A stretch of DNA of 64,000 nucleotides from Rhizobium etli 8C-3 (GTDB lineage Bacteria > Pseudomonadota > Alphaproteobacteria > Rhizobiales > Rhizobiaceae). This document shows, one piece after another, positions 7,490 through 16,351 of this stretch. The stretch lies in contig NZ_CP017241.1 in assembly GCF_001908375.1 (NCBI RefSeq), forward strand, positions 1,615,001 to 1,679,000. The letters run 5' to 3'. The notes beneath the pieces were generated by a model. It was not told where the DNA came from, did no database searches, and saw nothing but the letters and a program-made list of their open reading frames with translations. Within the stretch, counting starts at the first letter, position 1. Each line of letters opens with the position of its first letter. A program made the position numbers and the translations under genes.

Positions 7490-8965
7490 ATGAAACGCCG
7501 TGAATTTCTCAACGATCTGATGGTTGGCGCAGCCTTGCTCGGCACATCGACCATCCTAACCCCCATGCGCGCCTTTGCTCAGCCCGCTACCCCCAAAGCG
7601 TCTGCGCCGCGCGCCTTGTCGGTCGGCTACAGGACCATCGACGTCAAGGGCAGATCCGCCCGAGTCTTCGGCCTCGTCCAGATGGACGGCAGACCGGGTC
7701 TGGCGCTGGACGCGGGAAGCGAATTCGACGTCGCTCTGTCGAGCGCCATCGACGAGCCGACGCTGATCCACTGGCATGGTCTGACGCCGCCCTGGGCGGC
7801 CGACGGTGTGCCGGCCAATCCGGCGGCACTGCTGCGGCCGTCCGAAACCCGCCGCTACACCTTTCCGGTCGGCGCCGGCGGTACGCACTGGATGCACGCC
7901 CACACGCTTCAGGAGCAGAACCTGCTGGCCGCCCCGCTGATCGTGCGGACCGCCGACGACCTGAAGCGGGACGAGCAGGACGTCATCGTCCTGCTGCACG
8001 ACTTCTCTTTCCTGTCAGCGGAGGAACTGCTGGCGAAGCTGAAGGGGAATGCCGCGCCCGGCGTCATGCCGATGGATCACGGTTCGATGAATGGCATGGC
8101 CGGCATGCAGCACATGATGCCCGGCAACGGCATGACGGGCATGGCGATGCCGGGAATGGCGGCCATGGACATCAACGATATCGACTACGACGCCTATCTC
8201 GCCAACGACCGCGCGCTCGACGATCCCGAAATCGTCAGGGTCGACAAGGGCGGCCGCGTCCGCCTGCGCATCATCAACGGCGCGACGGCGACCGCTTTCA
8301 CCATCGACACCGGCCGCCTTTCCGCAGAGCTGGTCGCCGTCGACGGGCAGAACGTGGAGGCTGTCGCCGGGACGACCTTCCCCGTCGCCATGGGCCAGCG
8401 TCTGGACATCCGCCTGAACCTGCCGAAGGAAGGTGGCGCCTTTCCCGTCCTTGCCCTCCGCGAGGGGGCGTTTCAACGCACCGGAATCGTCCTGGCCACC
8501 GCTGCGGCGGACGTCCGCAGGATTCCTGTTGCAGGCGAAGCGGAAGGGCCGGTCCTGGGGCTTGACCTCGAGCAGCGGCTGCGCCCTGTCAGGCCCCTGG
8601 CCGCCAGGCCGGTCGACCAACGCTTCGAACTCTCGCTGACGGGCGACATGGCCGCCTACACCTGGGGCGTCGACGGCGCGGACGGTCTCATCGTGAAGCG
8701 TGGCCAGCGGATCGAGGTAACGATCCGGAACATGTCGATGATGGCGCATCCGATGCACCTGCACGGACATCATTTCCAGGTGGTCGGCATCAACGGAGCG
8801 CCGGTCGTCGGCGCGGTGCGAGACACCGTCATGCTGCCGCCGATGGCGAGCGTCGTCCTGGCCTTCGACGCCGACAATCCCGGCCGCTGGCCGCTGCACT
8901 GCCACCACCTCTATCACATGGCGACCGGCATGATGGCCTATGTGACCTATCACGGCATCGGCTGA
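7490..8965 (+). CDS. Multicopper oxidase, Tat-exported (CopA/CueO-like)
   Basis: 491-residue periplasmic laccase-type oxidase, likely oxidising Cu(I) to the less toxic Cu(II). The N-terminus MKRREFLNDLMVGAALLG is a Tat-type signal. All four copper-ligand motifs are present: LIHWHG, THWMHAHT, HPMHLHGHHFQV and WPLHCHHLYHMATGMM (type 1 Cys-His with axial Met). A Met/His-rich insert at about residues 193-227 (MPMDHGSMNGMAGMQHMM and on) is typical of copper-resistance oxidases and would bind Cu(I). It is followed by the DUF2933 and CopA genes in the same direction. Confidence 0.95.
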   Translation: MKRREFLNDLMVGAALLGTSTILTPMRAFAQPATPKASAPRALSVGYRTIDVKGRSARVFGLVQMDGRPGLALDAGSEFDVALSSAIDEPTLIHWHGLTPPWAADGVPANPAALLRPSETRRYTFPVGAGGTHWMHAHTLQEQNLLAAPLIVRTADDLKRDEQDVIVLLHDFSFLSAEELLAKLKGNAAPGVMPMDHGSMNGMAGMQHMMPGNGMTGMAMPGMAAMDINDIDYDAYLANDRALDDPEIVRVDKGGRVRLRIINGATATAFTIDTGRLSAELVAVDGQNVEAVAGTTFPVAMGQRLDIRLNLPKEGGAFPVLALREGAFQRTGIVLATAAADVRRIPVAGEAEGPVLGLDLEQRLRPVRPLAARPVDQRFELSLTGDMAAYTWGVDGADGLIVKRGQRIEVTIRNMSMMAHPMHLHGHHFQVVGINGAPVVGAVRDTVMLPPMASVVLAFDADNPGRWPLHCHHLYHMATGMMAYVTYHGIG

Positions 8966-9021
8966 TGCGTTCTCGAAGCCGCAAAGCCCTTTCTCCAACT
9001 TTAAGGAACCGAGGCAACCTC

Positions 9022-9285
9022 ATGCATCAGAACCATTCATCTCCGTCGGCCTGGAGCACGTACAGCCGAACCGTCTTCGTCGCCTTCGCCGTCGTCGCGA
9101 CAGGGCTCATCGCCTACGAGCACCGCGTACACGTCCTCGGCGTCCTGCCCTGGCTTCTCATCCTGGCCTGTCCCCTCATGCATCTGTTCATGCATCACGG
9201 ACACGGCGCCCACTCCGGTCCTGATCATTCGGACCAAGATGCGCGCATGACGCTGCACAAGCCGACGGAGAAAGAAGATGTCTGA
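9022..9285 (+). CDS. DUF2933 membrane protein
   Basis: About 87 residues from an ATG at 9022 preceded by AAGGAACCGAGG. Two short hydrophobic segments are followed by the signature [16 protein letters not shown] and a polar tail, as in DUF2933 proteins that accompany copper and silver exporters. The His/Met cluster just after the second helix is a likely metal site. Its end overlaps the next gene by 8 bases, implying coupled translation. Confidence 0.85.
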   Translation: MHQNHSSPSAWSTYSRTVFVAFAVVATGLIAYEHRVHVLGVLPWLLILACPLMHLFMHHGHGAHSGPDHSDQDARMTLHKPTEKEDV

Positions 9286-9958
9286 CACCCCCGCCTATGG
9301 ACTCTGGAGCCTCGTGATCATCAATTCAGTGGTGTTCATCGCCTTCGCCGCGAGCTTCACCAGGCTCAAGACCAAGCGCGACTGGCGATCGCTCGGAGCG
9401 TTTTGCGCCTTCGTCGTGGCGTTCTTCACGGAGATGTACGGCTTCCCACTGACCATCTATCTGCTGTCCGGCTGGCTCGGCCGTCGGTTTCCAGGGGTCG
9501 ACTTCTGGTCCCACGACGCCGGCCACCTGCTGGAAATGATGTTCGGCTGGCGCGTCAACCCGCATTTCGGGCCGTTCCATCTCCTGAGCAACATCCTGAT
9601 TGTCGCCGGCTTCTGGCTGCTCGCGTCAAGCTGGCATGTCCTCTACGCCGCCCAGCGTGACCGCCGTCTGGCAACCACGGGAGCGTACGCGCAGATCCGG
9701 CACCCGCAATACGACGCCTTCGTCATCATCATGATAGGATTCCTGCTACAGTGGCCGACCGTGGTGACACTTGTCATGTTCCCGGTTCTGGTGTGGGTCT
9801 ACGTGCGCCTTGCGAAACGGGAGGAGGAGGAGGCCGCGCGGGCGGAATTCGGAGCTGCGTGGGACGCCTACGCCAGTGCGGTCCCCCGCTTCCTTCCAAG
9901 GTTCGGCCGAGGAGCGGATGCCGCTGGAAGCCATCGCGGAGGAGCTGTCCATGACTGA
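9278..9958 (+). CDS. Isoprenylcysteine-carboxyl-methyltransferase-like membrane protein
   Basis: 226 residues with about five membrane helices and the C-terminal ICMT/PEMT signature: [23 protein letters not shown] then [30 protein letters not shown]. These enzymes bind S-adenosylmethionine and methylate a membrane-bound acceptor. ICMT-like genes are regular companions of copper exporters in proteobacteria, but their role there is unknown. It overlaps the genes before and after by 8 bases each. Confidence 0.85.
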   Translation: MSDTPAYGLWSLVIINSVVFIAFAASFTRLKTKRDWRSLGAFCAFVVAFFTEMYGFPLTIYLLSGWLGRRFPGVDFWSHDAGHLLEMMFGWRVNPHFGPFHLLSNILIVAGFWLLASSWHVLYAAQRDRRLATTGAYAQIRHPQYDAFVIIMIGFLLQWPTVVTLVMFPVLVWVYVRLAKREEEEAARAEFGAAWDAYASAVPRFLPRFGRGADAAGSHRGGAVHD

Positions 9959-12170
9959 CCACAACGTCCATGAAGGCCATGCCCATGGCGGCCATCACCA
10001 TCACCAAGAGGGGCGGCCGGCCACGCAAGCGGCCCCAGGGGAGGAGGCTCGGGAGGGCGTGATCTACACCTGCCCGATGCATCCGCAGATCCGGCAGATC
10101 GGCCCCGGCACCTGTCCGATATGCGGCATGACGCTCGAGCCGGAGGTCACCACGAGGCAGACCGGACCAAGTGCCGAACTTGTCGATATGACCCGGCGGT
10201 TCTGGATAGGACTGGCCTTGTCACTGCCCGTTCTCGCGCTCGAGATGGGCGGCCATCTGACGAACCTGCACATGGTGCTCGGTGCGCAGCTCTCGAACTG
10301 GATCCAGCTCGTGCTCGCGACACCCGTGGTTCTATGGGCCGGATGGCCGTTCTTCGAGCGGGCCTGGGCCTCGCTCGCCAACCGCAGCCTCAACATGTTC
10401 ACGCTGATCGCCATGGGCACGGGCGTCGCCTGGATCTATAGCGTTGCCGCCACGGCGGCGCCGGACATCTTTCCTGCCACCTTCCGCGCCGCCGACGGTT
10501 CGGTCGCAATCTATTTCGAGGCGGCCTCCGTCATCACCGTCCTGGTGCTGCTGGGGCAGGTGCTGGAGCTCAGGGCGCGGGAGCAGACCGGCGGCGCCAT
10601 CCGGGCGCTGCTTGACCTTGCGCCGAAGACGGCCCGCCGCATCCGGGAAGACGGTTCGGACGAGGATGTCGGACTGGACGCGGTCGCGGTCGGCGACCGC
10701 CTGCGCGTGCGGCCGGGCGAGAAGGTTCCCGTCGACGGGGAGTTGTTGGAGGGGCGCAGCTCCGTGGACGAATCCATGATCACCGGCGAATCCATGCCGG
10801 TGACCAAGGAGGTGGGCGCGAAGGTGATCGGCGGCACGATGAACCAGGGTGGCGGCTTCGTCATGCGGGCCGGCAAGGTGGGGCGCGACACGATGCTCTC
10901 GCAAATCGTCCGCATGGTCGCCGAGGCCCAGCGTTCCCGCGCGCCGATCCAGCGGCTCGCCGACCAGGTGTCCGGCTGGTTCGTCCCTACCGTTATCCTC
11001 ATCGCGGTCGCCGCTTTCTTCGCCTGGGGCATCTGGGGGCCGGAGCCGCGCTTTGCCCACGGCCTCGTCGCCTCCGTCGCCGTGCTGATCATCGCCTGCC
11101 CCTGCGCTCTCGGACTGGCGACGCCGATGTCGATCATGGTGGGCGTAGGACGCGGTGCCAGAATGGGCGTTCTTATCAAGAATGCCGAGGCGTTGGAACG
11201 CTTCGAGAAGATCGACACGCTGGTCGTCGACAAGACGGGCACGCTGACGGAAGGCAGGCCGAAGGTGACCGCATTGAAGGCCGTCCAAGGTTTTGACGAA
11301 CCAGAACTCCTGAGGCTGGCCGCCACACTCGAGCGAGGCAGCGAACATCCCCTGGCCGCGGCCATTGTGGCCGCAGCGCAGGAGAGGAACCTTGCCCTGA
11401 GCGAGGCCCGCGGGTTCGACAGCCCCGTCGGCAAGGGCGTGACCGGTACTGTCGATGGGAGGAAACTGATTATCGGCAGCCATCGGATCATGGCCGAGGC
11501 AGGCGTCGACCTTGCCGCTCTCATCGCCGACGCCGAGGCGCTTCGCGGTGAGGGCGCGACGGTGATCTTTGTCGCCGTCGACGGCAAAGTGGGTGGACTA
11601 TTCGCCATCGCCGATCCGATCAAGGCGACGACGCCGGAGGCGCTGCGCTTGCTCAAGAAGGAGAATATCCGCGTGGTCATGCTGACCGGCGACAACAGGA
11701 CGACGGCGGAGACGGTGGCACGGAGGCTCGGCATCGACGAGGTCGAGGCGGAGATCCTGCCGGAGGACAAGGGAAAGGTGGTCGCCAGGCTTCGAAGCGA
11801 AGGACGCATCGTCGCGATGGCCGGCGACGGGGTCAATGACGCCCCGGCGCTTGCCGCCGCCGACGTCGGCATCGCCATGGGCACAGGAACGGACGTCGCG
11901 ATCGAGAGCGCCGGCGTGACGCTGCTCAAGGGCGACTTGCAGGGCATTGCCAGGGCGCGCAAGCTCAGCCACGCGACGATGAGCAACATCCGCCAGAACC
12001 TGTTTTTCGCCTTCATCTACAATGCAGCCGGCGTGCCGGTGGCGGCCGGCGTACTCTATCCGGCACTTGGGCTGCTGCTCTCGCCGATCATCGCGGCGGC
12101 CGCCATGGCGCTGTCCTCCGTCAGCGTCATCGGCAATTCCCTGCGCCTGCGCCGTTCGTCGTTGGACTAG
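9951..12170 (+). CDS. copA: Copper-translocating P1B-type ATPase (His-rich N-terminus)
   Basis: 739-residue Cu(I)/Ag(I) exporter. The N-terminus carries [15 protein letters not shown] and then a heavy-metal-binding domain ([27 protein letters not shown]), not HMA repeats. Then come the membrane helices, the CPC metal-transport motif (residues 383-385), the phosphorylated Asp427 in [28 protein letters not shown], and the C-terminal [13 protein letters not shown] and MALSSVSV motifs of Cu(I) pumps. The start at 9951 is preferred over longer frames because GGAGGAG lies just upstream and it overlaps the previous gene by 8 bases. It belongs to the arm behind the FNR-type box, whereas the second copper ATPase at 16352 is under a CueR operator. 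Confidence 0.96.
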   Translation: MTDHNVHEGHAHGGHHHHQEGRPATQAAPGEEAREGVIYTCPMHPQIRQIGPGTCPICGMTLEPEVTTRQTGPSAELVDMTRRFWIGLALSLPVLALEMGGHLTNLHMVLGAQLSNWIQLVLATPVVLWAGWPFFERAWASLANRSLNMFTLIAMGTGVAWIYSVAATAAPDIFPATFRAADGSVAIYFEAASVITVLVLLGQVLELRAREQTGGAIRALLDLAPKTARRIREDGSDEDVGLDAVAVGDRLRVRPGEKVPVDGELLEGRSSVDESMITGESMPVTKEVGAKVIGGTMNQGGGFVMRAGKVGRDTMLSQIVRMVAEAQRSRAPIQRLADQVSGWFVPTVILIAVAAFFAWGIWGPEPRFAHGLVASVAVLIIACPCALGLATPMSIMVGVGRGARMGVLIKNAEALERFEKIDTLVVDKTGTLTEGRPKVTALKAVQGFDEPELLRLAATLERGSEHPLAAAIVAAAQERNLALSEARGFDSPVGKGVTGTVDGRKLIIGSHRIMAEAGVDLAALIADAEALRGEGATVIFVAVDGKVGGLFAIADPIKATTPEALRLLKKENIRVVMLTGDNRTTAETVARRLGIDEVEAEILPEDKGKVVARLRSEGRIVAMAGDGVNDAPALAAADVGIAMGTGTDVAIESAGVTLLKGDLQGIARARKLSHATMSNIRQNLFFAFIYNAAGVPVAAGVLYPALGLLLSPIIAAAAMALSSVSVIGNSLRLRRSSLD

Positions 12171-12265
12171 GCGCCGACGCCGGTTGGAGCACGATGTGCG
12201 AATGCCTGTCCTGCACAGGATGGAGGAGGCAGGTGAAAAGTGGATCACGCAAAAGGAGAATGGAC

Positions 12266-12706
12266 ATGACGACGACAAGATTTCTACAAGCGGCCACGCT
12301 GGCCGCGCTGACTGCTGTCGGCGGAGCTGGTCTGGCGCACGCGCAGACAAACGGTGGTGACCCGCATCATCCTGGCACATCAGCCCAGGCAGCTCCCCCG
12401 TCCGATGCGGACGACGGAATGACGGAAGAGGGCCAGAAAACCATGCCCGGCGGATCCGGCATGATGCCTGGCGGGATGATGGGGCGGAACATGATGATGC
12501 CGTCCGGCATGATGGGCGGCATGCCGATGATGGCCATGCGCGGGCATGTGATGAAGATCATGTTCGCGGTCGCCGACGCCGACGGAGACGGCGCGCTTTC
12601 CTTCGAGGAGGTGACGGCGATCCACAAGCGGATCTTCGACAGCGTGGACGCGAACAACGATGGCAAGGTCACGACCGAGGAGATGCAGGCGTTCATGCGG
12701 CCGTAG
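12266..12706 (+). CDS. Exported EF-hand, Met-rich protein
   Basis: 146 residues. A signal peptide (ending AGLAHAQT) is followed by a Met/Gly-rich tract (GGSGMMPGGMMGRNMMM) and two EF-hand loops, DADGDGALSFEE and DANNDGKVTTEE. It probably sits in the periplasm and could bind Cu(I) through the Met tract and Ca(II) through the EF-hands. The second of two near ATGs is chosen: AAGGAG lies 7 bases before 12266 but only 1 base before 12260. It follows the copper ATPase by about 95 bases. Confidence 0.85.
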   Translation: MTTTRFLQAATLAALTAVGGAGLAHAQTNGGDPHHPGTSAQAAPPSDADDGMTEEGQKTMPGGSGMMPGGMMGRNMMMPSGMMGGMPMMAMRGHVMKIMFAVADADGDGALSFEEVTAIHKRIFDSVDANNDGKVTTEEMQAFMRP

Positions 12707-12801
12707 CGGGGGCAAGGTGAAAGCCTCCGAGACACCGCAAATAGTCGCGGAGTCTCCGAGGATATGATAAGCTCGAGGTGCATTGACCACGGGAGGGGGA
12801 G

Positions 12802-13167
12802 ATGCGCCGAATCCTTCTGTCTCTGATCCTTTGCGTGCAGTCCGCATCGATCTCAGCGTCCGGACCTGCCGTCTTCCACACCGCTTCGTTCGGCGGCAGC
12901 CGGTCGGTCAGCCTCAGTCTTGCGGAGGGCGGGCCCGCCCGCGACCGGGCCTTCGATTTCGACGTCGTCATCACGCTGTCCGAATTCGACAGTGGCGGGA
13001 CGGTGCTTTATCGGGACGGAGGAAGACACGAGGCGAGCGTTCGCTGCGTTTCTCCCGCCATGGTGCGGATCAATTCCGCCGACTATGCGATCGACGTATC
13101 GGCGCGGCCGGGAGCAGACTGGAAGCACGATCTGTGGGCTGCGCTCTGCTCTGCTCCGGTTTCGTGA
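12802..13167 (+). CDS. Hypothetical exported protein
   Basis: 121 residues with a signal peptide (MRRILLSLILCVQSASISAS) and no family I know. Two Cys (in VRCVSP and LCSAPVS) could form a disulfide. A GGGAGGGGGAG Shine-Dalgarno precedes the ATG. Its place between an EF-hand copper-type protein and cytochrome b561 suggests a periplasmic role within the copper/redox island, but nothing in the sequence shows it. Confidence 0.6.
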   Translation: MRRILLSLILCVQSASISASGPAVFHTASFGGSRSVSLSLAEGGPARDRAFDFDVVITLSEFDSGGTVLYRDGGRHEASVRCVSPAMVRINSADYAIDVSARPGADWKHDLWAALCSAPVS

Positions 13168-13279
13168 GCGGCAGCTTGGCTGGGTTGATCGAGGCGTCAG
13201 CTCTTTCGGGGCAGTCTCGTTCACGATCCTGGCGTTCGTCGCCAAGACTGGCCGCCACGTCGTTCTGACATCGGCCGCC

Positions 13280-13783
13280 TTACAGATTTTCAGCTGACCT
13301 TTTCCGGCGCGGGAACACCATCCGGTCGACTGTGTCGTCGCGAAGGATGAGTGTGTGCCAGGCCGCGGCGGCGAGATGTAGCGCGGCCATCGCAAGGATG
13401 ATCCTCGACCCGACGACGTGGTACGGCGCGATCGCGAACCAGAAGTAGCTTGCGACGAATCCCATGCAGGCCTGTCCGATGATCGCGGCGTAGAAAGCGC
13501 CATGAAGCGCAGTGGCGGCCCGCTTGGACCATGTTGCGCGCGCGGTGATCTCGGGAGGCTGGAGGAGACGAAGAACCAGCCGCGTGCCCATCAGCGCGCC
13601 GATGGCCATTCCCGCGTAGTTGTGAAGGTGGTGCTGGACGACGTCCCAGTACGACGGCGTCAGGCCCATATGGGCAGCGTGATGGGTTCTCTCGATGCTG
13701 CCGCCCGTCAGATACTGGACCGGCACCAGGAGGGCCACCAGCCAGTGAAGTCCTATCTGGGCCAGCGAATAGCCACCGTTCAT
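13280..13783 (-). CDS. Cytochrome b561-family protein
   Basis: 167-residue, four-helix di-heme membrane protein. The helices start with YSLAQIGLHWLVALLVPVQYL and carry His residues suited to heme ligation (GLHW, HHLHNYAGMAIG, ALHGAFYAAI, ALHLAAAAWHTL). Such proteins pass electrons from quinol to periplasmic acceptors. Here it faces the opposite way to the copper genes on either side, with its 5' end in a divergent gap before 13937. It might supply electrons to the cytochrome c'-like protein encoded at 15180, which is inference. Confidence 0.88.
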   Translation of the reverse strand: MNGGYSLAQIGLHWLVALLVPVQYLTGGSIERTHHAAHMGLTPSYWDVVQHHLHNYAGMAIGALMGTRLVLRLLQPPEITARATWSKRAATALHGAFYAAIIGQACMGFVASYFWFAIAPYHVVGSRIILAMAALHLAAAAWHTLILRDDTVDRMVFPRRKRSAENL

Positions 13784-13936
13784 CGATCCTCTCCAAGCAA
13801 GAGGCGCAGACTAGCCGGTCGCAGTTAACGCTTCCTCATCGACCGTTGCCAAAACGCCGGGCTGCCACAGATCAATCGGGGACCTGGAACATTTTTGCTG
13901 CCGTACGCTTCTTCGGTGGAAGGGAAAATCAGCCAA

Positions 13937-14263
13937 ATGAGGTCTGGGAGCATATACCGCTGTGCACAGGTGTTCGTCACCGCCTTACTGTTGGCGGTGA
14001 ATTCCTTTGGCCTGGCCCAGGCGACCAGCTTTCAGAGCCAGTACTGCACCGTCGCTGCAGAGCATAGTCACCAAGGCGGGCATGCGTGCGGGCCGCAGAC
14101 TGCGTGCTGTTCGGCGATGCACTGTTGTCCGATCCTCACGGAGCTCACCGCGGTTGCGGCTCCGCGCCTCCAATCGGGGCGGCATGAACGGATGTCGTGC
14201 GCATATCGGCCGCTGCTGCTGATCCGCGCGATCGATCCGCCGCCCCGATCTCCGGCAGGCTGA
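13937..14263 (+). CDS. Cys/His-rich exported small protein
   Basis: 108 residues from the ATG at 13937 (a TTG at 13895 would add 14). A signal-like helix (CAQVFVTALLLAVNSFGLAQA) is followed by CTVAAEHSHQGGHACGPQTACC and SAMHCCPILTE, a cluster of six Cys and three His that could bind copper. It is not clearly homologous to the 7006-7380 protein but has the same plan, and both come just before copper-binding protein genes. The family is not recognised with confidence. Confidence 0.6.
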   Translation: MRSGSIYRCAQVFVTALLLAVNSFGLAQATSFQSQYCTVAAEHSHQGGHACGPQTACCSAMHCCPILTELTAVAAPRLQSGRHERMSCAYRPLLLIRAIDPPPRSPAG

Positions 14264-14299
14264 ACCGAGCAACCACAACCTGATTTCGGAGATAGAAAC

Positions 14300-14731
14300 A
14301 TGAAGACGTTCACAAGCCTTTCCCTGTGCGCCGCGGCAGCCGCGGCTTCTCTAGCTTTCTCCGCCACGGCCCGGGCCCAGAGCACGATGGCCTACCCGGA
14401 AAAATGCAGGTCCCACAGCATGGACATGTCGAAGACGGACATGTCGTCGGGCGGCACGCAGATGGGCGAGATGACCGATTACCGGAAGGCGTCCATGGAC
14501 GGGATGAAGGACATGAACATGAACATGATGCAGGGGATGATGAAGAAGGACGCCGACGTGTCCTTCGTGTGCGGCATGATCGCCCATCACATGGGCGCGA
14601 TCAGCATGTCGGAGGTTGAGCTCAAGTACGGCGACAACGAAGAGGCCAAGCAGATGGCCCAGAAGATCATCGAAGCCCAGAAAAAGGAGATCGAAGAGAT
14701 GTCCAAGTGGGTGGACAAGGAAGCCAAGTAG
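14300..14731 (+). CDS. DUF305 periplasmic copper-binding protein (CopM-like)
   Basis: 143 residues: signal peptide (ending TARAQ), then a Met-rich DUF305 four-helix domain with DMNMNMMQGMMKKD, VSFVCGMIAHHMGAISMSEVEL and a basic/acidic C-terminal helix (QKKEIEEM). The AHHMGA..M motif is the DUF305 signature. Characterised members such as cyanobacterial CopM bind periplasmic Cu(I)/Cu(II) and protect against copper. The next gene starts 11 bases after its stop, so the two are co-transcribed. Confidence 0.92.
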   Translation: MKTFTSLSLCAAAAAASLAFSATARAQSTMAYPEKCRSHSMDMSKTDMSSGGTQMGEMTDYRKASMDGMKDMNMNMMQGMMKKDADVSFVCGMIAHHMGAISMSEVELKYGDNEEAKQMAQKIIEAQKKEIEEMSKWVDKEAK

Positions 14732-14742
14732 GAGATTACGCC

Positions 14743-15075
14743 ATGCATCACATGTCGACTGAAATGAAGGCCTGCATCGACAACTGCCTGGCCTGCTACG
14801 GCGAATGCCTGTCGATGGCCATGGGCCATTGCCTGGAACTGGGCGGGGAGCACACGAAACCCGCGCACTTCAAGTTGATGATGGCTTGTGCTGAGATCTG
14901 CCGGACCTCTGCGCATTTCATGCTGATCGGCTCGGAGCACCACAAGCACGTGTGCCGGGAATGCGCCGAAATCTGCGCCCAGTGCGCCGACGACTGCGAG
15001 CGGATTGGCGACATGCAGGGCTGCGTCGACGCCTGCCGCCGCTGTGCAGAGAGCTGCCGCAAGATGGCTGCGTGA
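14743..15075 (+). CDS. Four-helix-bundle copper-storage protein (Csp3-like, DUF326)
   Basis: 110 residues, no signal peptide, so cytosolic. Cys residues recur in C-x2/3-C and C-x3-C spacing along four helices: CIDNCLACYGECLSM, MACAEICRTS, VCRECAEICAQCADDCERI, GCVDACRRCAESC. This is the pattern of Csp3, which stores many Cu(I) ions inside the bundle. The start at 14743 follows a GTAGGAG ribosome-binding site and gives the correct first helix. It pairs with the periplasmic DUF305 protein, so copper can be bound on both sides of the membrane. Confidence 0.92.
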   Translation: MHHMSTEMKACIDNCLACYGECLSMAMGHCLELGGEHTKPAHFKLMMACAEICRTSAHFMLIGSEHHKHVCRECAEICAQCADDCERIGDMQGCVDACRRCAESCRKMAA

Positions 15076-15077
15076 TC

Positions 15078-15099
15078 GAGGAGGGCGTTCGCCCTCTTC
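15078..15099 (+). terminator. Stem-loop after the Csp-like gene
   Basis: A 9-bp stem (one G-U pair) with loop GTTC begins 3 bases after the stop codon at 15075. There is no clear T-run after it, so it may end transcription weakly or protect the transcript end. Confidence 0.4.
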
Positions 15100-15112
15100 C
15101 TGCCCAGATGAG

Positions 15113-15144
15113 AACGGATATCGGTTACCAACGGATATCCGTTG
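15113..15144. promoter_or_regulatory. Tandem palindromes upstream of the cytochrome c'-like gene
   Basis: AACGGATATCGGTT (15113-15126) is followed 2 bases later by the perfect 16-base palindrome CAACGGATATCCGTTG (15129-15144). The two share the core AACGGATATC-GTT. They lie 36-67 bases before the start at 15180 and look like paired operator sites for a dimeric regulator that is not evident nearby. Confidence 0.55.
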
Positions 15145-15179
15145 CAAGCAACAAGGCATTTGATACTGACGGCGGGTCG

Positions 15180-15734
15180 ATGAGGCAGCCTAAGTCCTGG
15201 AACAAGTTCGGACTGCCCTCCGCCGTGGGAGCCGTCCTGATGACGGCAATCCCGTCACCGGCCGCGGAAGATGTCGTGGGCCGCCGGCAGGCGGACATGA
15301 AAGCCATGGCAGCAGCGGCAAAGACCATCTCCGGCATGTTCAAGGATCCCGAAAGCTACAAGGCCGTCGAGTTCAGGTTGGCGGCCGACACGATCCGCGA
15401 CAGGTCCGGGGGCATCCTTTCCGGACACTTCGCGTCCGAGGACGCCAACCCGCAGTCGAAGGCAAGGCCGAACATCCCCGAGGAGCGCGACCGGTTCGAC
15501 CGCATCGCGAACGACCTGCGCGGCTACGCGGCCGCACTGGACGTCGCGGCGGAGCAAAACCCCGGACCGATGCCGGCCAGCATGCGCATGAAGCCTGGAG
15601 AGGCAATGGGCGGCGGGCCGCTCGGCACCCACATCCGTAACGAGCAGGAGCTGTCGGCGATGCCTGCGGAACACGTCTTCCACCTCATGATCCAGACCTG
15701 CACGACCTGCCACGCCAGGTTCAGGATGGAATGA
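15180..15734 (+). CDS. Cytochrome c'-like exported protein
   Basis: 184 residues: an N-terminal signal (about residues 12-28, ending SPAAE), a helical body starting DVVGRRQADMKAMAAAAKTIS, and a single C-terminal heme c site in QTCTTCHARFR (CxxCH). That is the architecture of cytochrome c'/c556, a periplasmic four-helix bundle that often binds NO or passes electrons. It is longer than classical cytochrome c' (about 130 residues). It lies in the copper island behind tandem palindromes, and beyond it comes the convergent cueR gene. Confidence 0.85.
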   Translation: MRQPKSWNKFGLPSAVGAVLMTAIPSPAAEDVVGRRQADMKAMAAAAKTISGMFKDPESYKAVEFRLAADTIRDRSGGILSGHFASEDANPQSKARPNIPEERDRFDRIANDLRGYAAALDVAAEQNPGPMPASMRMKPGEAMGGGPLGTHIRNEQELSAMPAEHVFHLMIQTCTTCHARFRME

Positions 15735-15829
15735 GGACCGCTCGGCCGGCGATTGCTCGCCCTGTTCAAGCATTCGCGTAAACCTACAACAAGGACGGCC
15801 CGGGCCGGGACATGTGAATGGTTGGTGGG

Positions 15830-16294
15830 CTATCGTCCGCCGAGGTCCGTCTTTAGCCCGTGGAGGCCGAAGCGGGCGTTGATCGCGGGCGGCGGCGCAT
15901 CATCGTCCGGATTGGCAAACTCCTCGATGATCGGGCAGTCGGGCCGGTCGTTGCCCTGGCAGTGCTTGACCAGGTGCTTGAGCGTGGCCGTCATAGCGTG
16001 GATCGCCGCCGCCTTCCGCTCGAGTTCCTCGATGTGTTCTCGGGCAATGCTCTTCACGTCGGCGCTCGCTCTCGACCTGTCGCGCCACAAAGCCAGCAGC
16101 GTTTTCATCTGTTCTACCGAGAAGCCGAGGTCGCGCGCCCTGCGTATGAACCGCAAGGTGTGGATGTCGTTGTCGCCGTAGGTGCGATAGCTGGATTCCG
16201 TGCGATGTGCCGGCGAGATCAGCTTTATCTGCTCGTAGTACCGGATCATCTTGGCCGATACGCCACTGGCTTTGGCTGCATCTCCAATGTTCAT
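15830..16294 (-). CDS. cueR: Cu(I)-responsive MerR-family activator
   Basis: 154 residues. The N-terminal MerR helix-turn-helix begins MNIGDAAKASGVSAKMIRYYEQIKLISPAHR. The long dimer helix follows, then the metal loop HCQGNDRPDCPIIEEF with the two Cys eight residues apart (C-x7-C), which defines CueR-type Cu(I)/Ag(I) sensors. It twists promoters with a 19-bp spacer to activate export genes. It lies 57 bases after copA2 on the same strand and so is probably in that operon, giving feedback. Two matching operators lie at 18863-18883 and 20534-20552. Confidence 0.95.
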   Translation of the reverse strand: MNIGDAAKASGVSAKMIRYYEQIKLISPAHRTESSYRTYGDNDIHTLRFIRRARDLGFSVEQMKTLLALWRDRSRASADVKSIAREHIEELERKAAAIHAMTATLKHLVKHCQGNDRPDCPIIEEFANPDDDAPPPAINARFGLHGLKTDLGGR

Positions 16295-16351
16295 TCTGTG
16301 CTCCTGTCGATACGGAAGTCGCGCCGATGGCATCGACGCCCACATCTGGTT

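Noticed and set aside
8015..8998. 327-codon minus-strand frame opposite the multicopper oxidase
   Set aside because: His/Asp-rich mirror of the oxidase coding strand; no independent evidence.
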